Assembly: GCA_905233595.1 (NCBI GenBank)
Contig: CAJOFI010000037.1
Location: forward strand, 1 to 12,644
Length of the DNA: 12,644 nucleotides
DNA from: an uncultured Oscillospiraceae bacterium
GTDB taxonomy: Bacteria; Bacillota; Clostridia; Oscillospirales; Oscillospiraceae
Direction: 5' to 3'
Positions within the stretch are counted from its first letter, which is position 1, and each line of letters opens with the position of its first letter. This document shows, one piece after another, positions 5,743-12,644 of this stretch. The notes below the pieces were generated by a model. It made no database searches and was not told the DNA's origin. It worked only from the letters and a program-made list of their open reading frames with translations. The position numbers were made by a program, and so were the translations under genes.

Positions 5743-6342
5743 TTACTTGGAGTACAACTCGACGATCAGGCGCTCTTCCACGGGGAAGTCGATGTCCTCT
5801 CTCGTGGGGGCGGCAACAACCTTGCCGACCATGTTATTGGCATCAAACTCAAGCCACTTGGGGATGACGTGGTAGGCATTCGCCTCCAGGTTCATCTTGA
5901 AACGCTCGATGCTGCGGCTGGAATCCTTCAGACCAATGACCATGCCGGGCTTGACCTGGTAGCTGGGGATATTGACCTTGCGGCCATTGACGGTGAAGTG
6001 GCCGTGGTTGACCATCTGACGGGCCTCGCGGCGGGTGGCGGCGTAGCCCAGACGGAACACGACGTTGTCCAGACGGTTCTCAAGCTGGATGAGCAGGTTG
6101 TCGCCAGCCTTGCCGGGCATGCGGACGGCCTTCTCATAGTAGCCGCGGAACTGCTTCTCGAGGACGCCGTAGACGAACTTGACCTTCTGCTTCTCCTGAA
6201 GCTGGGTGGCGTACTCGGACTTCTTCTTGCGGGTCTGGTTGTTGCTGTTGCGGGTGGTTTCCTTCTTATAATAGCCCATGGCGGCGGGGCTGATGCCCAG
6301 CGCCTTCGCGTGCTTTGCGATGGGCTGTCTGTTCTTAGCCAT
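5743..6342 (-). CDS. rpsD: 30S ribosomal protein S4, cysteine-free form
   Basis: S4 is a primary 16S rRNA binder that nucleates the 30S body. The 199-residue protein contains the S4 RNA-binding domain (about 89-150), including [20 protein letters not shown] (88-107), [20 protein letters not shown] (108-127) and a C-terminal [12 protein letters not shown] (188-199). It has no cysteines: the zinc-binding N-terminal motif of many S4 proteins is replaced by a lysine-rich segment, [17 protein letters not shown] (2-18). This is the known C-minus form. The ATG at 6342 is preceded by AGGAGG. In many bacteria S4 represses its own operon; the structured gap upstream of rpsM is one place where that could act here. 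Confidence 0.97.
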   Translation of the reverse strand: MAKNRQPIAKHAKALGISPAAMGYYKKETTRNSNNQTRKKKSEYATQLQEKQKVKFVYGVLEKQFRGYYEKAVRMPGKAGDNLLIQLENRLDNVVFRLGYAATRREARQMVNHGHFTVNGRKVNIPSYQVKPGMVIGLKDSSRSIERFKMNLEANAYHVIPKWLEFDANNMVGKVVAAPTREDIDFPVEERLIVELYSK

Positions 6343-6362
6343 AAGTGTCTATCCTCCTTCTT

Positions 6363-6712
6363 TTATACGCGACGACGTTTCGGAGGACGGCAGCCATTGT
6401 GAGGAATGGGGGTCACGCGGCTTCACGGCCGGAGCCGGGTCCCTTGACGAACACCTCGACGCTCTTGAGGCCGTGCTCCATGGCTGCCTTGGCGGCAGTC
6501 TCAGCGGCGGTCTGCGCGGCGAAGGGGGTAGACTTCTTGCTTCCACGGAAGCCGAGGCCACCGGCAGAGGCCCAGGAAAGGGCGTTGCCCTGGGTGTCGG
6601 TGCAGGTAACCATGGTGTTGTTGAAGGAGGAGCTGATATGAACCTGGCCCTTTTCGATGTTCTTGCGCTCTCTTCTGCGGGTTCTGACTTTCTTCTTAGC
6701 GTTCGCTGCCAT
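6363..6712 (-). pseudogene. rpsK: 30S ribosomal protein S11, broken by an apparent 49-nt frameshifting deletion
   Basis: S11 forms part of the 30S platform next to S18 and S21 and is normally essential. The first 98 residues are intact: [20 protein letters not shown] (10-29), [17 protein letters not shown] (51-67) and [10 protein letters not shown] (89-98). The frame then reads GCG TGA and stops at 6413. Starting one base before that stop, another frame (6416-6363) encodes [17 protein letters not shown] and a TAA, the normal S11 C-terminus. The segment expected between, of the type IRALQAAGLEVTLIKD, is absent. With two bases left of about 51 expected, some 49 nt are missing; an intact gene would have encoded about 132 residues. 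The start at 6712 has GGGAGGG upstream. Either the assembly is wrong here, or this copy is dead and another one serves the cell. Confidence 0.9.
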
Positions 6713-6728
6713 GTTTCATATCCCTCCC

Positions 6729-7097
6729 TTACTTCTTCTTGTTCGCGATGGTGCGTTTCGGACCCTTGCGGGTGCGGGCATTGGTCTTGCTGCGCTGGCC
6801 GCGCACGGGCAGGCCGCGGCGGTGACGGAGACCGCGGTAGCAGCCGATCTCGGTCAGGCGCTTGATATCAAGAGCCGTCTGGCGGCGCAGGTCGCCCTCA
6901 ACGATGTAGTTGTGGTCGATGCACTCACGCAGCTTGGACTCTTCCTCGTCGGTCAGGTCCTTGACTCTGGTGTTGGGGTTGATCCCGGTCATCTCCAGGA
7001 TCTTGTTCGCGCTGGTTCTGCCAATACCATAGACGTAGGTGAGACCGATCTCGATTCTCTTGTCCTTGGGCAGGTCAACGCCGGCGATACGTGCCAT
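6729..7097 (-). CDS. rpsM: 30S ribosomal protein S13
   Basis: S13 sits in the 30S head, contacts P-site tRNA and bridges to the large subunit. The 122-residue protein has the expected opening [20 protein letters not shown], the helix-hairpin-helix [12 protein letters not shown] (23-34), the [20 protein letters not shown] motif (88-107) and a basic tail (108-122). The ATG at 7097 has AAGGAG upstream. It follows a 136-nt gap with alternative stem-loops after rpmJ, the longest interruption within the spc-alpha junction. The downstream partner is the damaged rpsK. Confidence 0.97.
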   Translation of the reverse strand: MARIAGVDLPKDKRIEIGLTYVYGIGRTSANKILEMTGINPNTRVKDLTDEEESKLRECIDHNYIVEGDLRRQTALDIKRLTEIGCYRGLRHRRGLPVRGQRSKTNARTRKGPKRTIANKKK

Positions 7098-7122
7098 AAA
7101 AATTTCTCCTTTTACAATATTT

Positions 7123-7183
7123 CCGCATGTTCGCGGTACAAAGGCTTATTCCCGCCGGAGGGGAGCCTTTGCCCCATGCGGGA
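7123..7183 (-). promoter_or_regulatory. Candidate leader with competing stem-loops upstream of rpsM
   Basis: Two exclusive folds are possible. Fold 1 pairs CCGCATG (7123-7129) with CATGCGG (7175-7181) around an 8-bp stem, CAAAGGCT (7139-7146) with AGCCTTTG (7164-7171). Fold 2 pairs TCCCGC (7150-7155) with GCGGGA (7178-7183) around GGGG (7160-7163) and CCCC (7172-7175). A third short hairpin, CCGC/GCGG (7123-7126 and 7133-7136), lies next to the rpsM Shine-Dalgarno. In proteobacteria the position upstream of rpsM holds the S4-binding alpha-operon leader; equivalence here is inference. Confidence 0.45.
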
Positions 7184-7233
7184 TGGATATATAGACAGGC
7201 TCAAAGAGCCGTGCCGCTGGAATAAAAATCTGC

Positions 7234-7347
7234 TCAGCCCTGGCGCTGCTTATGCTTGGGGTTCTCGCAGATGACCATGACTTTGCCCTTGCGCTTGATG
7301 ATCTTGCACTTTTCGCACATGGGCTTCACGGAAGGTCTGACTTTCAT
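7234..7347 (-). CDS. rpmJ: 50S ribosomal protein L36 (zinc form)
   Basis: L36 is the smallest large-subunit protein, stabilising 23S rRNA near helices 89-97. The 37-residue product opens [20 protein letters not shown] and carries the zinc ribbon ligands C11, C14, C27 and H32, so this is the C-plus form. It ends NPKHKQRQG. The ATG at 7347 has GGAGG eight bases upstream, and that sequence overlaps the infA stop (TAGGAGG). It closes the spc part of the cluster before a longer gap to rpsM. Confidence 0.97.
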   Translation of the reverse strand: MKVRPSVKPMCEKCKIIKRKGKVMVICENPKHKQRQG

Positions 7348-7359
7348 TTGTTATACCTC

Positions 7360-7578
7360 CTACTTGCTTCTCCAGGTGATGCGGCCGCGGGTCAGATCGT
7401 ACGGGGACATCTGCACCGTGACCTTGTCGCCGGGAAGGATCCTGATAAAGTTCATCCGGAGCTTGCCGGAAATGTGTGCCAGGATGATGTGGCCGTTGCC
7501 GATATCCACCTGGAACATCGTGTTGGGCAGGGACTCAACGACCGTGCCCTCGAGTTCAATTACATCGTCTTTTGCCAA
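7360..7578 (-). CDS. infA: Translation initiation factor IF-1, TTG start
   Basis: IF-1 is an OB-fold factor that binds the 30S A site during initiation. The 72-residue product reads (M)[18 protein letters not shown], then [20 protein letters not shown] (38-57), LPGDKV and [12 protein letters not shown], all typical. I place the start at TTG 7578 because it gives the exact family length and GGGAGGG lies about 8 nt upstream. Another TTG at 7608 overlaps the map stop but lacks a ribosome binding site and adds ten unrelated residues. No ATG is available. The stop TAG overlaps the Shine-Dalgarno of rpmJ. Confidence 0.95.
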   Translation of the reverse strand: MAKDDVIELEGTVVESLPNTMFQVDIGNGHIILAHISGKLRMNFIRILPGDKVTVQMSPYDLTRGRITWRSK

Positions 7579-7604
7579 AGGAAATACCCTCCCAAGTCGT
7601 CTCG

Positions 7605-8381
7605 TCAAATATCGTCTGCCATCGTAAGGATCTCGGGCTCACCGTCGGTGATGAGGATGGTGTTCTCGTAATGCGCGGCAAGTGAGTGATCCGCCGTCAC
7701 GACCGTCCAGCCGTCGCGGAGGATCCGCACCTCGTAATCGCCCGCGCACACCATCGGCTCGACACAGATGGTCATGCCCTTTACCAGCCGGGGATTGACC
7801 CGCCCTGCGCCGCGCGCGGGACGGTAGTTCGGGACCTCGGGCGCCTCGTGCATGCCGCGGCCGATCCCATGACCCACGAAGTCGCGCACGACGGAAAAGC
7901 CGTGGCTCTCCACGTAGTCCTGGACCGCCTGGCCGATATCCAGCACCCGGTAGCCCACCTTTGCAAACTTGATCCCTTCAAAGAAGGCCTGCCGCGTGAC
8001 CGCGATGAGCCTCTTCGCTTCTTCACTGACCTCGCCTACGGGATAGGTGCCCGCGCAGTCCCCCACGAAGCCCTTGTAGGTCGCGCAGAGGTCGATGGAC
8101 ACGATATCGCCGTTGTGGACGGTCTTTCTGCCGGGGATCCCATGAATGACTTCATCGTTGACCGAGACGCAGGTTGCGGCCGGAAAGCCCTCGTAGCCAA
8201 GGCAACTGGGCACGGCGCCGGACTTGACGATGTATTCATGCACCGCCCGGTCGATCTGCCGGGTCGTCATGCCGTCCTTGACGGCCTGGCGCCCCATCGA
8301 TCTTGCGCCGGCCGCGATTTTCGCGGCCTGACGCATGATCTCGATCTCGTGGGGGGATTTGATGGTGATGCTCTCAGACAT
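7605..8381 (-). CDS. map: Type I methionine aminopeptidase
   Basis: Map removes the initiator methionine from nascent proteins when the second residue is small. The 258-residue protein has the pita-bread fold with dinuclear metal ligands visible as D97 ([17 protein letters not shown]), D108, H171 ([11 protein letters not shown]), E208 (CVEPM) and E239 (HYEN), plus the substrate-binding H80 (VIHGIPG) and H178. The ATG lies two bases after the adk stop (TGAAAATG), so translation is probably coupled. No N-terminal SEC-C zinc extension is present. The adk-map-infA order is standard for Gram-positive bacteria. Confidence 0.97.
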   Translation of the reverse strand: MSESITIKSPHEIEIMRQAAKIAAGARSMGRQAVKDGMTTRQIDRAVHEYIVKSGAVPSCLGYEGFPAATCVSVNDEVIHGIPGRKTVHNGDIVSIDLCATYKGFVGDCAGTYPVGEVSEEAKRLIAVTRQAFFEGIKFAKVGYRVLDIGQAVQDYVESHGFSVVRDFVGHGIGRGMHEAPEVPNYRPARGAGRVNPRLVKGMTICVEPMVCAGDYEVRILRDGWTVVTADHSLAAHYENTILITDGEPEILTMADDI

Positions 8382-8383
8382 TT

Positions 8384-9016
8384 TCAGATTCCCAGAACGT
8401 CACGGATGACCACGGTGGTCTCCGCTGCGCTGGGCTGGTTCTCAACCGTCTTGAGCAAACCGCGCTCGGCGTAGAACTGCTTGAGAGGCTCCGTCTCCCG
8501 GTGATAGGTGACGAGGCGAGCCTTCACGGTTTCGGGCGCGTCGTCCTTGCGGCAGATCACTTCGCCGCCGCAGTTGTCGCACACGCCCTCCTGCTTCGGG
8601 GGATGGGACACCATGTGGAAGGTCGCGCCGCAGTCCTTGCAGACACGGCGGCCGCCCAGACGATCGACGATGACCTGATCCTCGACCTCAATGGAGAGGG
8701 CGCAGTCGATGGCGATGCCCATCTTCTCCATGGCCTCGGCCTGGGGGATGGTGCGGGGCACACCGTCAAGGATGTAGCCCTTGGCGCAGTCGGGCTCCGC
8801 CAGGCGATCCTTGATGATGTTGATGATGACCTCGTCGGGAACGAGCTGTCCGGCCTCCACGAAGGCCTTGGCCTGCAGACCCACGGGGGTGCCCGCCTTC
8901 ATGGCGGCGCGCAGGATGTTGCCGGTGGAAATGGTGGGGATGTCGAGCAGCTTGCAGAGCACCTCAGCCTGGGTGCCCTTGCCGGCGCCGGGAGCGCCCA
9001 AAAGGATAAGCCTCAT
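8384..9016 (-). CDS. adk: Adenylate kinase, zinc-binding LID form
   Basis: Adk equilibrates ATP, ADP and AMP in the cytoplasm. The 210-residue protein shows the P-loop GAPGAGKGT (8-16), the AMP-site TISTGNILR (28-36), a DGVPRT motif (84-89; the family usually has F where this has V), and a long LID. The LID holds a four-cysteine zinc site, C126-x2-C129-x16-C146-x2-C149, typical of Gram-positive enzymes. The ATG at 9016 is preceded by AAAGGAG. It lies 17 nt after secY and 2 nt before map. Nothing suggests loss of function. Confidence 0.97.
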   Translation of the reverse strand: MRLILLGAPGAGKGTQAEVLCKLLDIPTISTGNILRAAMKAGTPVGLQAKAFVEAGQLVPDEVIINIIKDRLAEPDCAKGYILDGVPRTIPQAEAMEKMGIAIDCALSIEVEDQVIVDRLGGRRVCKDCGATFHMVSHPPKQEGVCDNCGGEVICRKDDAPETVKARLVTYHRETEPLKQFYAERGLLKTVENQPSAAETTVVIRDVLGI

Positions 9017-9033
9017 TTTTCTTCTCCTTTCAA

Positions 9034-10320
9034 TCAGGACAGGAAACCCTTGTAGTTGCGCATGATCATCTGCGCCTCGAGGGCACGGACGGTCTCAAGC
9101 GCAACGCCGACAGCGATCATGATCGACGTGCCGCCGATGGACAGGCCGGTCAGAGAAGCGGTGGAGCTGAAATGGGAGATCAGAATGGGGACGACGGCGA
9201 TGATGCCGAGGTAGATGGCGCCGAACAGGGTGATCTTGTTCAGAACCTTCTGGATAAACTCGCTCGTCGGCTTGCCGGGACGGAAGCCCGGGATATAGCC
9301 GCCGTTCTTCTTGAGGTTGTTGGCGACCTCGACGGGATTGAACTGGATGGTGGAGTAGAAGTAGGCGAAGAAGATGATGAGCGCGAAGTAGATGATCGCG
9401 TAGAGGATGGAGGTGGGGCCGAACCAGGTCGAGGTCCAGCCGCCGCTCTTGCCGGTCAGCGCCGCGATGGTGCCGGGCAGGGAGGCGATGGACTGGGCGA
9501 AGATGATGGGCATAACGCCGGACATGTTCACCTTCATCGGCAGGTGCGTGCTCTGGCCGCCGTACATCTTGCGGCCCACGACGCGCTTGGCGTACTGAAC
9601 CGGGAGACGGCGCTCAGCGTCGCTGACGTAGACGATCAGGACGATGATGCACAGGGCGCCCACGTACATCAGCAGAGCGACCCACCAGGGCAGGGCGCCC
9701 GCCGCGACGTTGCGGATGGTGTTGATGATGCTCACCGGCAGGCGGGAAACGATGCTCGCGAAGAGGATGATGGAGATGCCGTTTCCGATGCCGAACTCGG
9801 TGATCTGCTCGCCGAGCCACATGATGAGCGCGGAGCCGGAGGTGAAGGTCAGGATCACGACCACGGCCGCGAGGAAGTTCTTCTCGTAACCGGAGGCCAG
9901 CAGGCCGTTGTTGCGCATCAGCATGTAGTAGGCAAAGCCCATGAGAAGGCCGATGCCCACGGTGGCGTAGCGGGTGATGGAGGCGATCTTCTTGCGGCCT
10001 TCCTCGCCCTCGTCCTTGCTCAGACGCTCGAGCGCGGGGATGGCGATGCACAGGAGCTGGATGATGATGGACGCGTTGATGTAGGGCTGGATGGACAGCG
10101 CGAAGATCGTGGCGCTCGAGAACGCGCCGCCGGACAGCACGTTCATGAAGCCCAGCATGGTGTTCTCAAGCTGCGTGAAGTACAACTTCAGCGCGGTGAC
10201 GTTGACGAAGGGGACGGGGATGGCGTTACCGATGCGGTACAGAAGCACGATCAGCAGGGTGAAGAGGATCTTCTTGCGCAGCTCCTCGATCTTCCATGCG
10301 TTTTTCAGTGTCTCAAGCAC
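9034..10320 (-). CDS. secY: Preprotein translocase channel subunit SecY
   Basis: SecY forms the membrane channel of the Sec translocon. The 428-residue protein has ten hydrophobic segments, starting around 18-36. Landmarks are LSGGAFSSATIFALSIQPYI (62-81, plug and TM2), GEQITEFGIGNGISIIL (170-186), the cytosolic ERRLPVQYAKR loop (236-246), GGYIPGFRPGKPT (340-352) and a C-terminal ALEAQMIMRNYKGFLS (413-428). The start is GTG at 10320, directly after the rplO TGA with no intervening base; MLETLKNAWKIEELRKKI matches the family's usual opening and AGAGGTGG lies upstream. Direct abutment to rplO suggests translational coupling. Confidence 0.97.
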   Translation of the reverse strand: MLETLKNAWKIEELRKKILFTLLIVLLYRIGNAIPVPFVNVTALKLYFTQLENTMLGFMNVLSGGAFSSATIFALSIQPYINASIIIQLLCIAIPALERLSKDEGEEGRKKIASITRYATVGIGLLMGFAYYMLMRNNGLLASGYEKNFLAAVVVILTFTSGSALIMWLGEQITEFGIGNGISIILFASIVSRLPVSIINTIRNVAAGALPWWVALLMYVGALCIIVLIVYVSDAERRLPVQYAKRVVGRKMYGGQSTHLPMKVNMSGVMPIIFAQSIASLPGTIAALTGKSGGWTSTWFGPTSILYAIIYFALIIFFAYFYSTIQFNPVEVANNLKKNGGYIPGFRPGKPTSEFIQKVLNKITLFGAIYLGIIAVVPILISHFSSTASLTGLSIGGTSIMIAVGVALETVRALEAQMIMRNYKGFLS

Positions 10321-10761
10321 TCAGACCACCTCTGCCTTTCCGCCAGCCGCCTCGATTTTCTCTTTTGCGGACTCGGAGAAAGCAGCAGCCTTGACAGTCA
10401 GCTTCTTGGAAACCTCGCCGTTCCCAAGGAATTTCACGCCGTATTTGCACTTGGAGATGACGCCGGACGCCAGCAGAGCCTGGGCGTCAACGACAGCGCC
10501 GTCTTCAAACTTCTCGAGGACGGCAACGTTCACAGCCGTCAGGGGCTGCGCGAAGATGTTGTTGAAGCCTCTCTTGGGGATGCGGCGCGCCAGAGGCATC
10601 TGGCCGCCTTCAAAGCCGATGCGGACACCGCCGCCGCTGCGGGCCTTCTGACCCTTGTGGCCGCGGCCTGCGGTCTTGCCGTTGCCGGTAGCGTGGCCTC
10701 TGCCCTTGCGCTTGTCAACGTGGGTGGAGCCGGCTACGGGAGACAGTTCATGAATATACAT
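10321..10761 (-). CDS. rplO: 50S ribosomal protein L15
   Basis: L15 is a late-assembling large-subunit protein reaching deep into 23S rRNA. The 146-residue product has a basic glycine-rich extension (17-50) with [17 protein letters not shown] (28-44), then [18 protein letters not shown] (49-66) and a globular C-terminal domain ending AAGGKAEVV (138-146). The ATG at 10761 has AAGGAGGG upstream. The N-terminus [12 protein letters not shown] differs somewhat from the common MKLHEL type but is recognisable. The stop codon abuts the secY start. Confidence 0.96.
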   Translation of the reverse strand: MYIHELSPVAGSTHVDKRKGRGHATGNGKTAGRGHKGQKARSGGGVRIGFEGGQMPLARRIPKRGFNNIFAQPLTAVNVAVLEKFEDGAVVDAQALLASGVISKCKYGVKFLGNGEVSKKLTVKAAAFSESAKEKIEAAGGKAEVV

Positions 10762-10776
10762 TCTTGCTTGCCCTCC

Positions 10777-10956
10777 TTATTCTTCGGTGACCTTCAGCAG
10801 ATAGCCGATCTTGGCGATCTTGCCGCGGGTCTGGGGATTGTCGGGCTGTACGGTCTCGTTGCCGATCTTGTGCAGGCCGAGGGACTGGGCGGTCGCGATG
10901 TGGCTGTCCAGTCTGCCGTTGAGGCTCTTGACGAGCTTGATTCTAAGATTAGCCAT
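10777..10956 (-). CDS. rpmD: 50S ribosomal protein L30
   Basis: L30 is a small 23S rRNA-binding protein. The 59-residue product opens MANLRIKLVKSLNGRLDSHI, has the conserved ATAQSLGLHKIGNETVQPDN (21-40) and ends IAKIGYLLKVTEE (47-59). It has the usual length. The ATG at 10956 follows AAGGAGGG, which overlaps the rpsE stop codon (TAAGGAGGG). The gene sits between rpsE and rplO, its normal spc-operon place. Confidence 0.96.
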   Translation of the reverse strand: MANLRIKLVKSLNGRLDSHIATAQSLGLHKIGNETVQPDNPQTRGKIAKIGYLLKVTEE

Positions 10957-10968
10957 GTTTCGCCCTCC

Positions 10969-11496
10969 TTAGCCCTGAACTTCTTCAGGAGTCTTGCCCC
11001 GGACAGCGGCGACCTGAGCGGCGTCGCGCAGGGACTTGAGGCCTTCCATCGTGGCGGCAACAACGTTCGCGGGGTTGTTGGTGTTGAGGCACTTGGTACG
11101 GATGTTGGAGATGCCCGCGGCCTCGACCACCGCACGGACAGCGCCGCCGGCGATGACGCCGGTGCCTTCCGGGGCGGGCTTGAGCAGCACGCGGCCGGCG
11201 CCGAAGCGGCCGATCACCTCGTGGGGGATCGTGGTCCCGCTCAGCGTAACGGAAACGATGTTCTTCTTGGCGTCCTCGAGACCCTTGCGGATGGCCTCGG
11301 AGACCTCGTTGGCCTTGCCCATGCCGAAGCCGACGCGGCCCTTGCCGTCGCCGACGACGCAGAGCGCGGAGAACTTCGCCACACGGCCGCCCTTGACGGT
11401 CTTGCTGACGCGGTTGAGGGATACGACCTTCTCAATGAATTCGGAGGGAGCCTCTTCCTTATTGCGGCGGTCACGTCTGTCATTGTTGTAAGCCAT
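10969..11496 (-). CDS. rpsE: 30S ribosomal protein S5
   Basis: S5 contributes to decoding accuracy and lines the mRNA entry channel. The 175-residue protein has the dsRBD-like N-terminal domain with [15 protein letters not shown] (24-38), [17 protein letters not shown] (49-65), then the C-terminal domain with [20 protein letters not shown] (113-132) and [13 protein letters not shown] (134-146). A charged leader (5-16, [12 protein letters not shown]) precedes the fold. The ATG at 11496 has a purine-rich AGGAAGGGGGA upstream. A nearer ATG seven bases upstream is out of frame and ignored. Confidence 0.97.
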   Translation of the reverse strand: MAYNNDRRDRRNKEEAPSEFIEKVVSLNRVSKTVKGGRVAKFSALCVVGDGKGRVGFGMGKANEVSEAIRKGLEDAKKNIVSVTLSGTTIPHEVIGRFGAGRVLLKPAPEGTGVIAGGAVRAVVEAAGISNIRTKCLNTNNPANVVAATMEGLKSLRDAAQVAAVRGKTPEEVQG

Positions 11497-11514
11497 GATT
11501 CATTTCCCCCTTCC

Positions 11515-11874
11515 TTAGAACTTCAGGCCGCCCTCGCGGGCGCCTTCAGCCAGAGCCTTGACACGGCCGTGATAGATATAACCGCCACGGTCGAACACGA
11601 CTTCCTCGATGCCCTTCTGCAGGGCGCGCTCGGCGACGAGGGCGCCGATCTTCTTGGCGGCCTCGCAGTTGCCGCCGTTGCCCTCAAAGGCCTTCTCCAC
11701 GGTGGAGGCAGACACGAGGGTGCTGCCGGCCACATCGTCGATAACCTGGGCGTAAATGTTGCTTTCGCTGCGGAACACGCACAGACGGGGTCTCTCGGCG
11801 GTGCCGGAGATCTTGCCGCGCACGCGATTGTGGCGCTTGATGCGCTGTCCTCTGGTATCAGGTCTCTTAATCAT
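11515..11874 (-). CDS. rplR: 50S ribosomal protein L18
   Basis: L18 binds 5S rRNA in the central protuberance with L5. The 119-residue product has a basic start ([20 protein letters not shown]), [20 protein letters not shown] (24-43), and the C-terminal [20 protein letters not shown] (92-111) before GAREGGLKF. The ATG at 11874 has GGAGGTG seven bases upstream. It lies between rplF and rpsE as expected, and its length is normal. Confidence 0.97.
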   Translation of the reverse strand: MIKRPDTRGQRIKRHNRVRGKISGTAERPRLCVFRSESNIYAQVIDDVAGSTLVSASTVEKAFEGNGGNCEAAKKIGALVAERALQKGIEEVVFDRGGYIYHGRVKALAEGAREGGLKF

Positions 11875-11890
11875 TCAGGCACACCTCCGT

Positions 11891-12433
11891 TTACTTAGCG
11901 CCGGTCTTGCCTTCTTTGCGGCGGATGACTTCGTAGTCGTACTTGATGCCCTTGCCCTTGTAGGGTTCGGGAGGACGCTTGCCACGAACTTCTGCTGCAA
12001 ACTGGCCGACCTTCTGCTTGTCGATACCCTTGATGACGATGTGGTTGGCATCGGGAACGTCGATCTGGATGTCCTCGGTCTCGGGGACGATGACCTGGTG
12101 AGAATAGCCCAGGTTCATGACCAGATTCTTGCCCTCCTTGGCGGCACGGTAGCCAACGCCGTTGATCTCGAGCTTCTTCTCAAAGCCCTTGGTCACGCCG
12201 ATGACCATGTTATCGACCAGCGTTCTGGTCAGACCGTGCAGGGAGCGGTTCTCTTTGCTGTCACTCGGACGGGTAACGTGGATGACGCCTGCCTCAACAT
12301 TGACCTTCATCTGAGGCACCAGATCACGCTCGAGGGTGCCCTTGGGGCCCTTGACGGTGATGTGGTTGTGCTCGCTCACGCTGACTTCAACGCCGGCGGG
12401 AACGGTGATGGGAGCTCTACCGATTCTAGACAT
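11891..12433 (-). CDS. rplF: 50S ribosomal protein L6
   Basis: L6 binds 23S rRNA beside the factor-binding site. The 180-residue protein has two L6 alpha-beta domains: [17 protein letters not shown] (1-17), [12 protein letters not shown] (27-38), [20 protein letters not shown] (64-83), then GVGYRAA (92-98) and the C-terminal signature [20 protein letters not shown] (151-170). The ATG at 12433 follows AAGGAGG, which overlaps the rpsH stop. The sequence is complete and ordinary. Confidence 0.97.
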   Translation of the reverse strand: MSRIGRAPITVPAGVEVSVSEHNHITVKGPKGTLERDLVPQMKVNVEAGVIHVTRPSDSKENRSLHGLTRTLVDNMVIGVTKGFEKKLEINGVGYRAAKEGKNLVMNLGYSHQVIVPETEDIQIDVPDANHIVIKGIDKQKVGQFAAEVRGKRPPEPYKGKGIKYDYEVIRRKEGKTGAK

Positions 12434-12445
12434 ACTCTGACCTCC

Positions 12446-12644
12446 TTACCAAACGAACGCAAGGACTTCGCCGCCGACGTGCTCTCTGCGAGCCTGCTTG
12501 TCGGTCATGACGCCCTTGGAGGTGGAGATGATGGCGATGCCCAGTCCCTTGAGGACGCGGGGGAGCTCGTCAGCGCCGGCATACACGCGCAGGCCGGGCT
12601 TGCTGACACGGCGAAGACCCTGGATGGCCTTCTCCTTGCCGGGG
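12446..12644 (-). CDS. rpsH: 30S ribosomal protein S8, C-terminal fragment (runs off right edge)
   Basis: S8 binds the central domain of 16S rRNA and is the translational repressor of the spc operon in E. coli. Only the last 65 codons lie in the window: [19 protein letters not shown], then [20 protein letters not shown] and the conserved end GGEVLAFVW followed by TAA at 12446. The start lies beyond the window. The stop overlaps the rplF Shine-Dalgarno (TAAGGAGG). Confidence 0.96.
   Translation of the reverse strand, partial: PGKEKAIQGLRRVSKPGLRVYAGADELPRVLKGLGIAIISTSKGVMTDKQARREHVGGEVLAFVW

Noticed and set aside
6405..6425. Programmed -1 frameshift producing a full S11
   Set aside because: No slippery heptamer is present at the junction, and rejoining the frames would still leave about 16 conserved residues missing.
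9172..11898. A 908-codon open frame on the plus strand across rplR to secY
   Set aside because: It is antisense to six clear conserved genes and has a D/G/E/H/A-rich, low-information composition. It is a by-product of GC-rich third positions on the coding strand.

Overview
The window reads as a moderately GC-rich Clostridia chromosome, probably a gut Oscillospirales-type bacterium. The evidence is the Gram-positive ribosomal gene order, a zinc-type adenylate kinase, a cysteine-free S4, PPDK, and small intergenic repeats of a kind I associate with that group. The taxonomy is inference. Every gene I support lies on the minus strand, so transcription runs from the right edge to the left edge.

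Positions 12644-4236 hold the distal spc operon joined to the alpha operon: rpsH (partial), rplF, rplR, rpsE, rpmD, rplO, secY, adk, map, infA, rpmJ, rpsM, rpsK, rpsD, rpoA, rplQ. Most neighbours overlap or sit within about 20 nt, and many Shine-Dalgarno sequences overlap the previous stop codon. Two gaps are clearly longer and carry RNA structure: rpmJ-rpsM (136 nt, mutually exclusive stem-loops where proteobacteria place the S4-binding alpha leader) and rpoA-rplQ (169 nt, three stem-loops, one beside the rplQ ribosome binding site). A strong intrinsic terminator follows rplQ.

The main anomaly is rpsK. The S11 frame stops after 99 codons, yet the missing C-terminus ([17 protein letters not shown]) follows immediately in another frame. 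About 49 nt coding for some 16-17 conserved residues appear to be deleted from this normally essential gene.

Positions 4172-3212 hold an accessory pair, a GNAT acetyltransferase and a FlaR-like P-loop protein, directly behind the terminator. Positions 3211-2960 are intergenic, with two dispersed small repeats and a good promoter for rimM. Positions 2959-1208 are rimM-trmD plus a second GNAT. The trmD frame has no stop where TrmD should end and runs through the GNAT gene out of frame. The GNAT lacks its first strand, and a GNAT-like N-terminus lies in the trmD frame, so a one-base frameshift is suspected. Positions 1207-1108 hold another copy of one repeat in opposite orientation. It is followed by rsmA and the start of ppdK.

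Functionally, the window covers ribosome assembly and maturation (ribosomal proteins, RimM, RsmA), initiation (IF-1), tRNA modification (TrmD), N-terminal methionine removal (Map), secretion (SecY), transcription (RpoA) and nucleotide and pyruvate metabolism (Adk, PPDK). I found no convincing new defence or mobile system. The points of interest are the broken rpsK, the trmD-GNAT junction, the covarying palindromic repeats and the two structured intercistronic regions.
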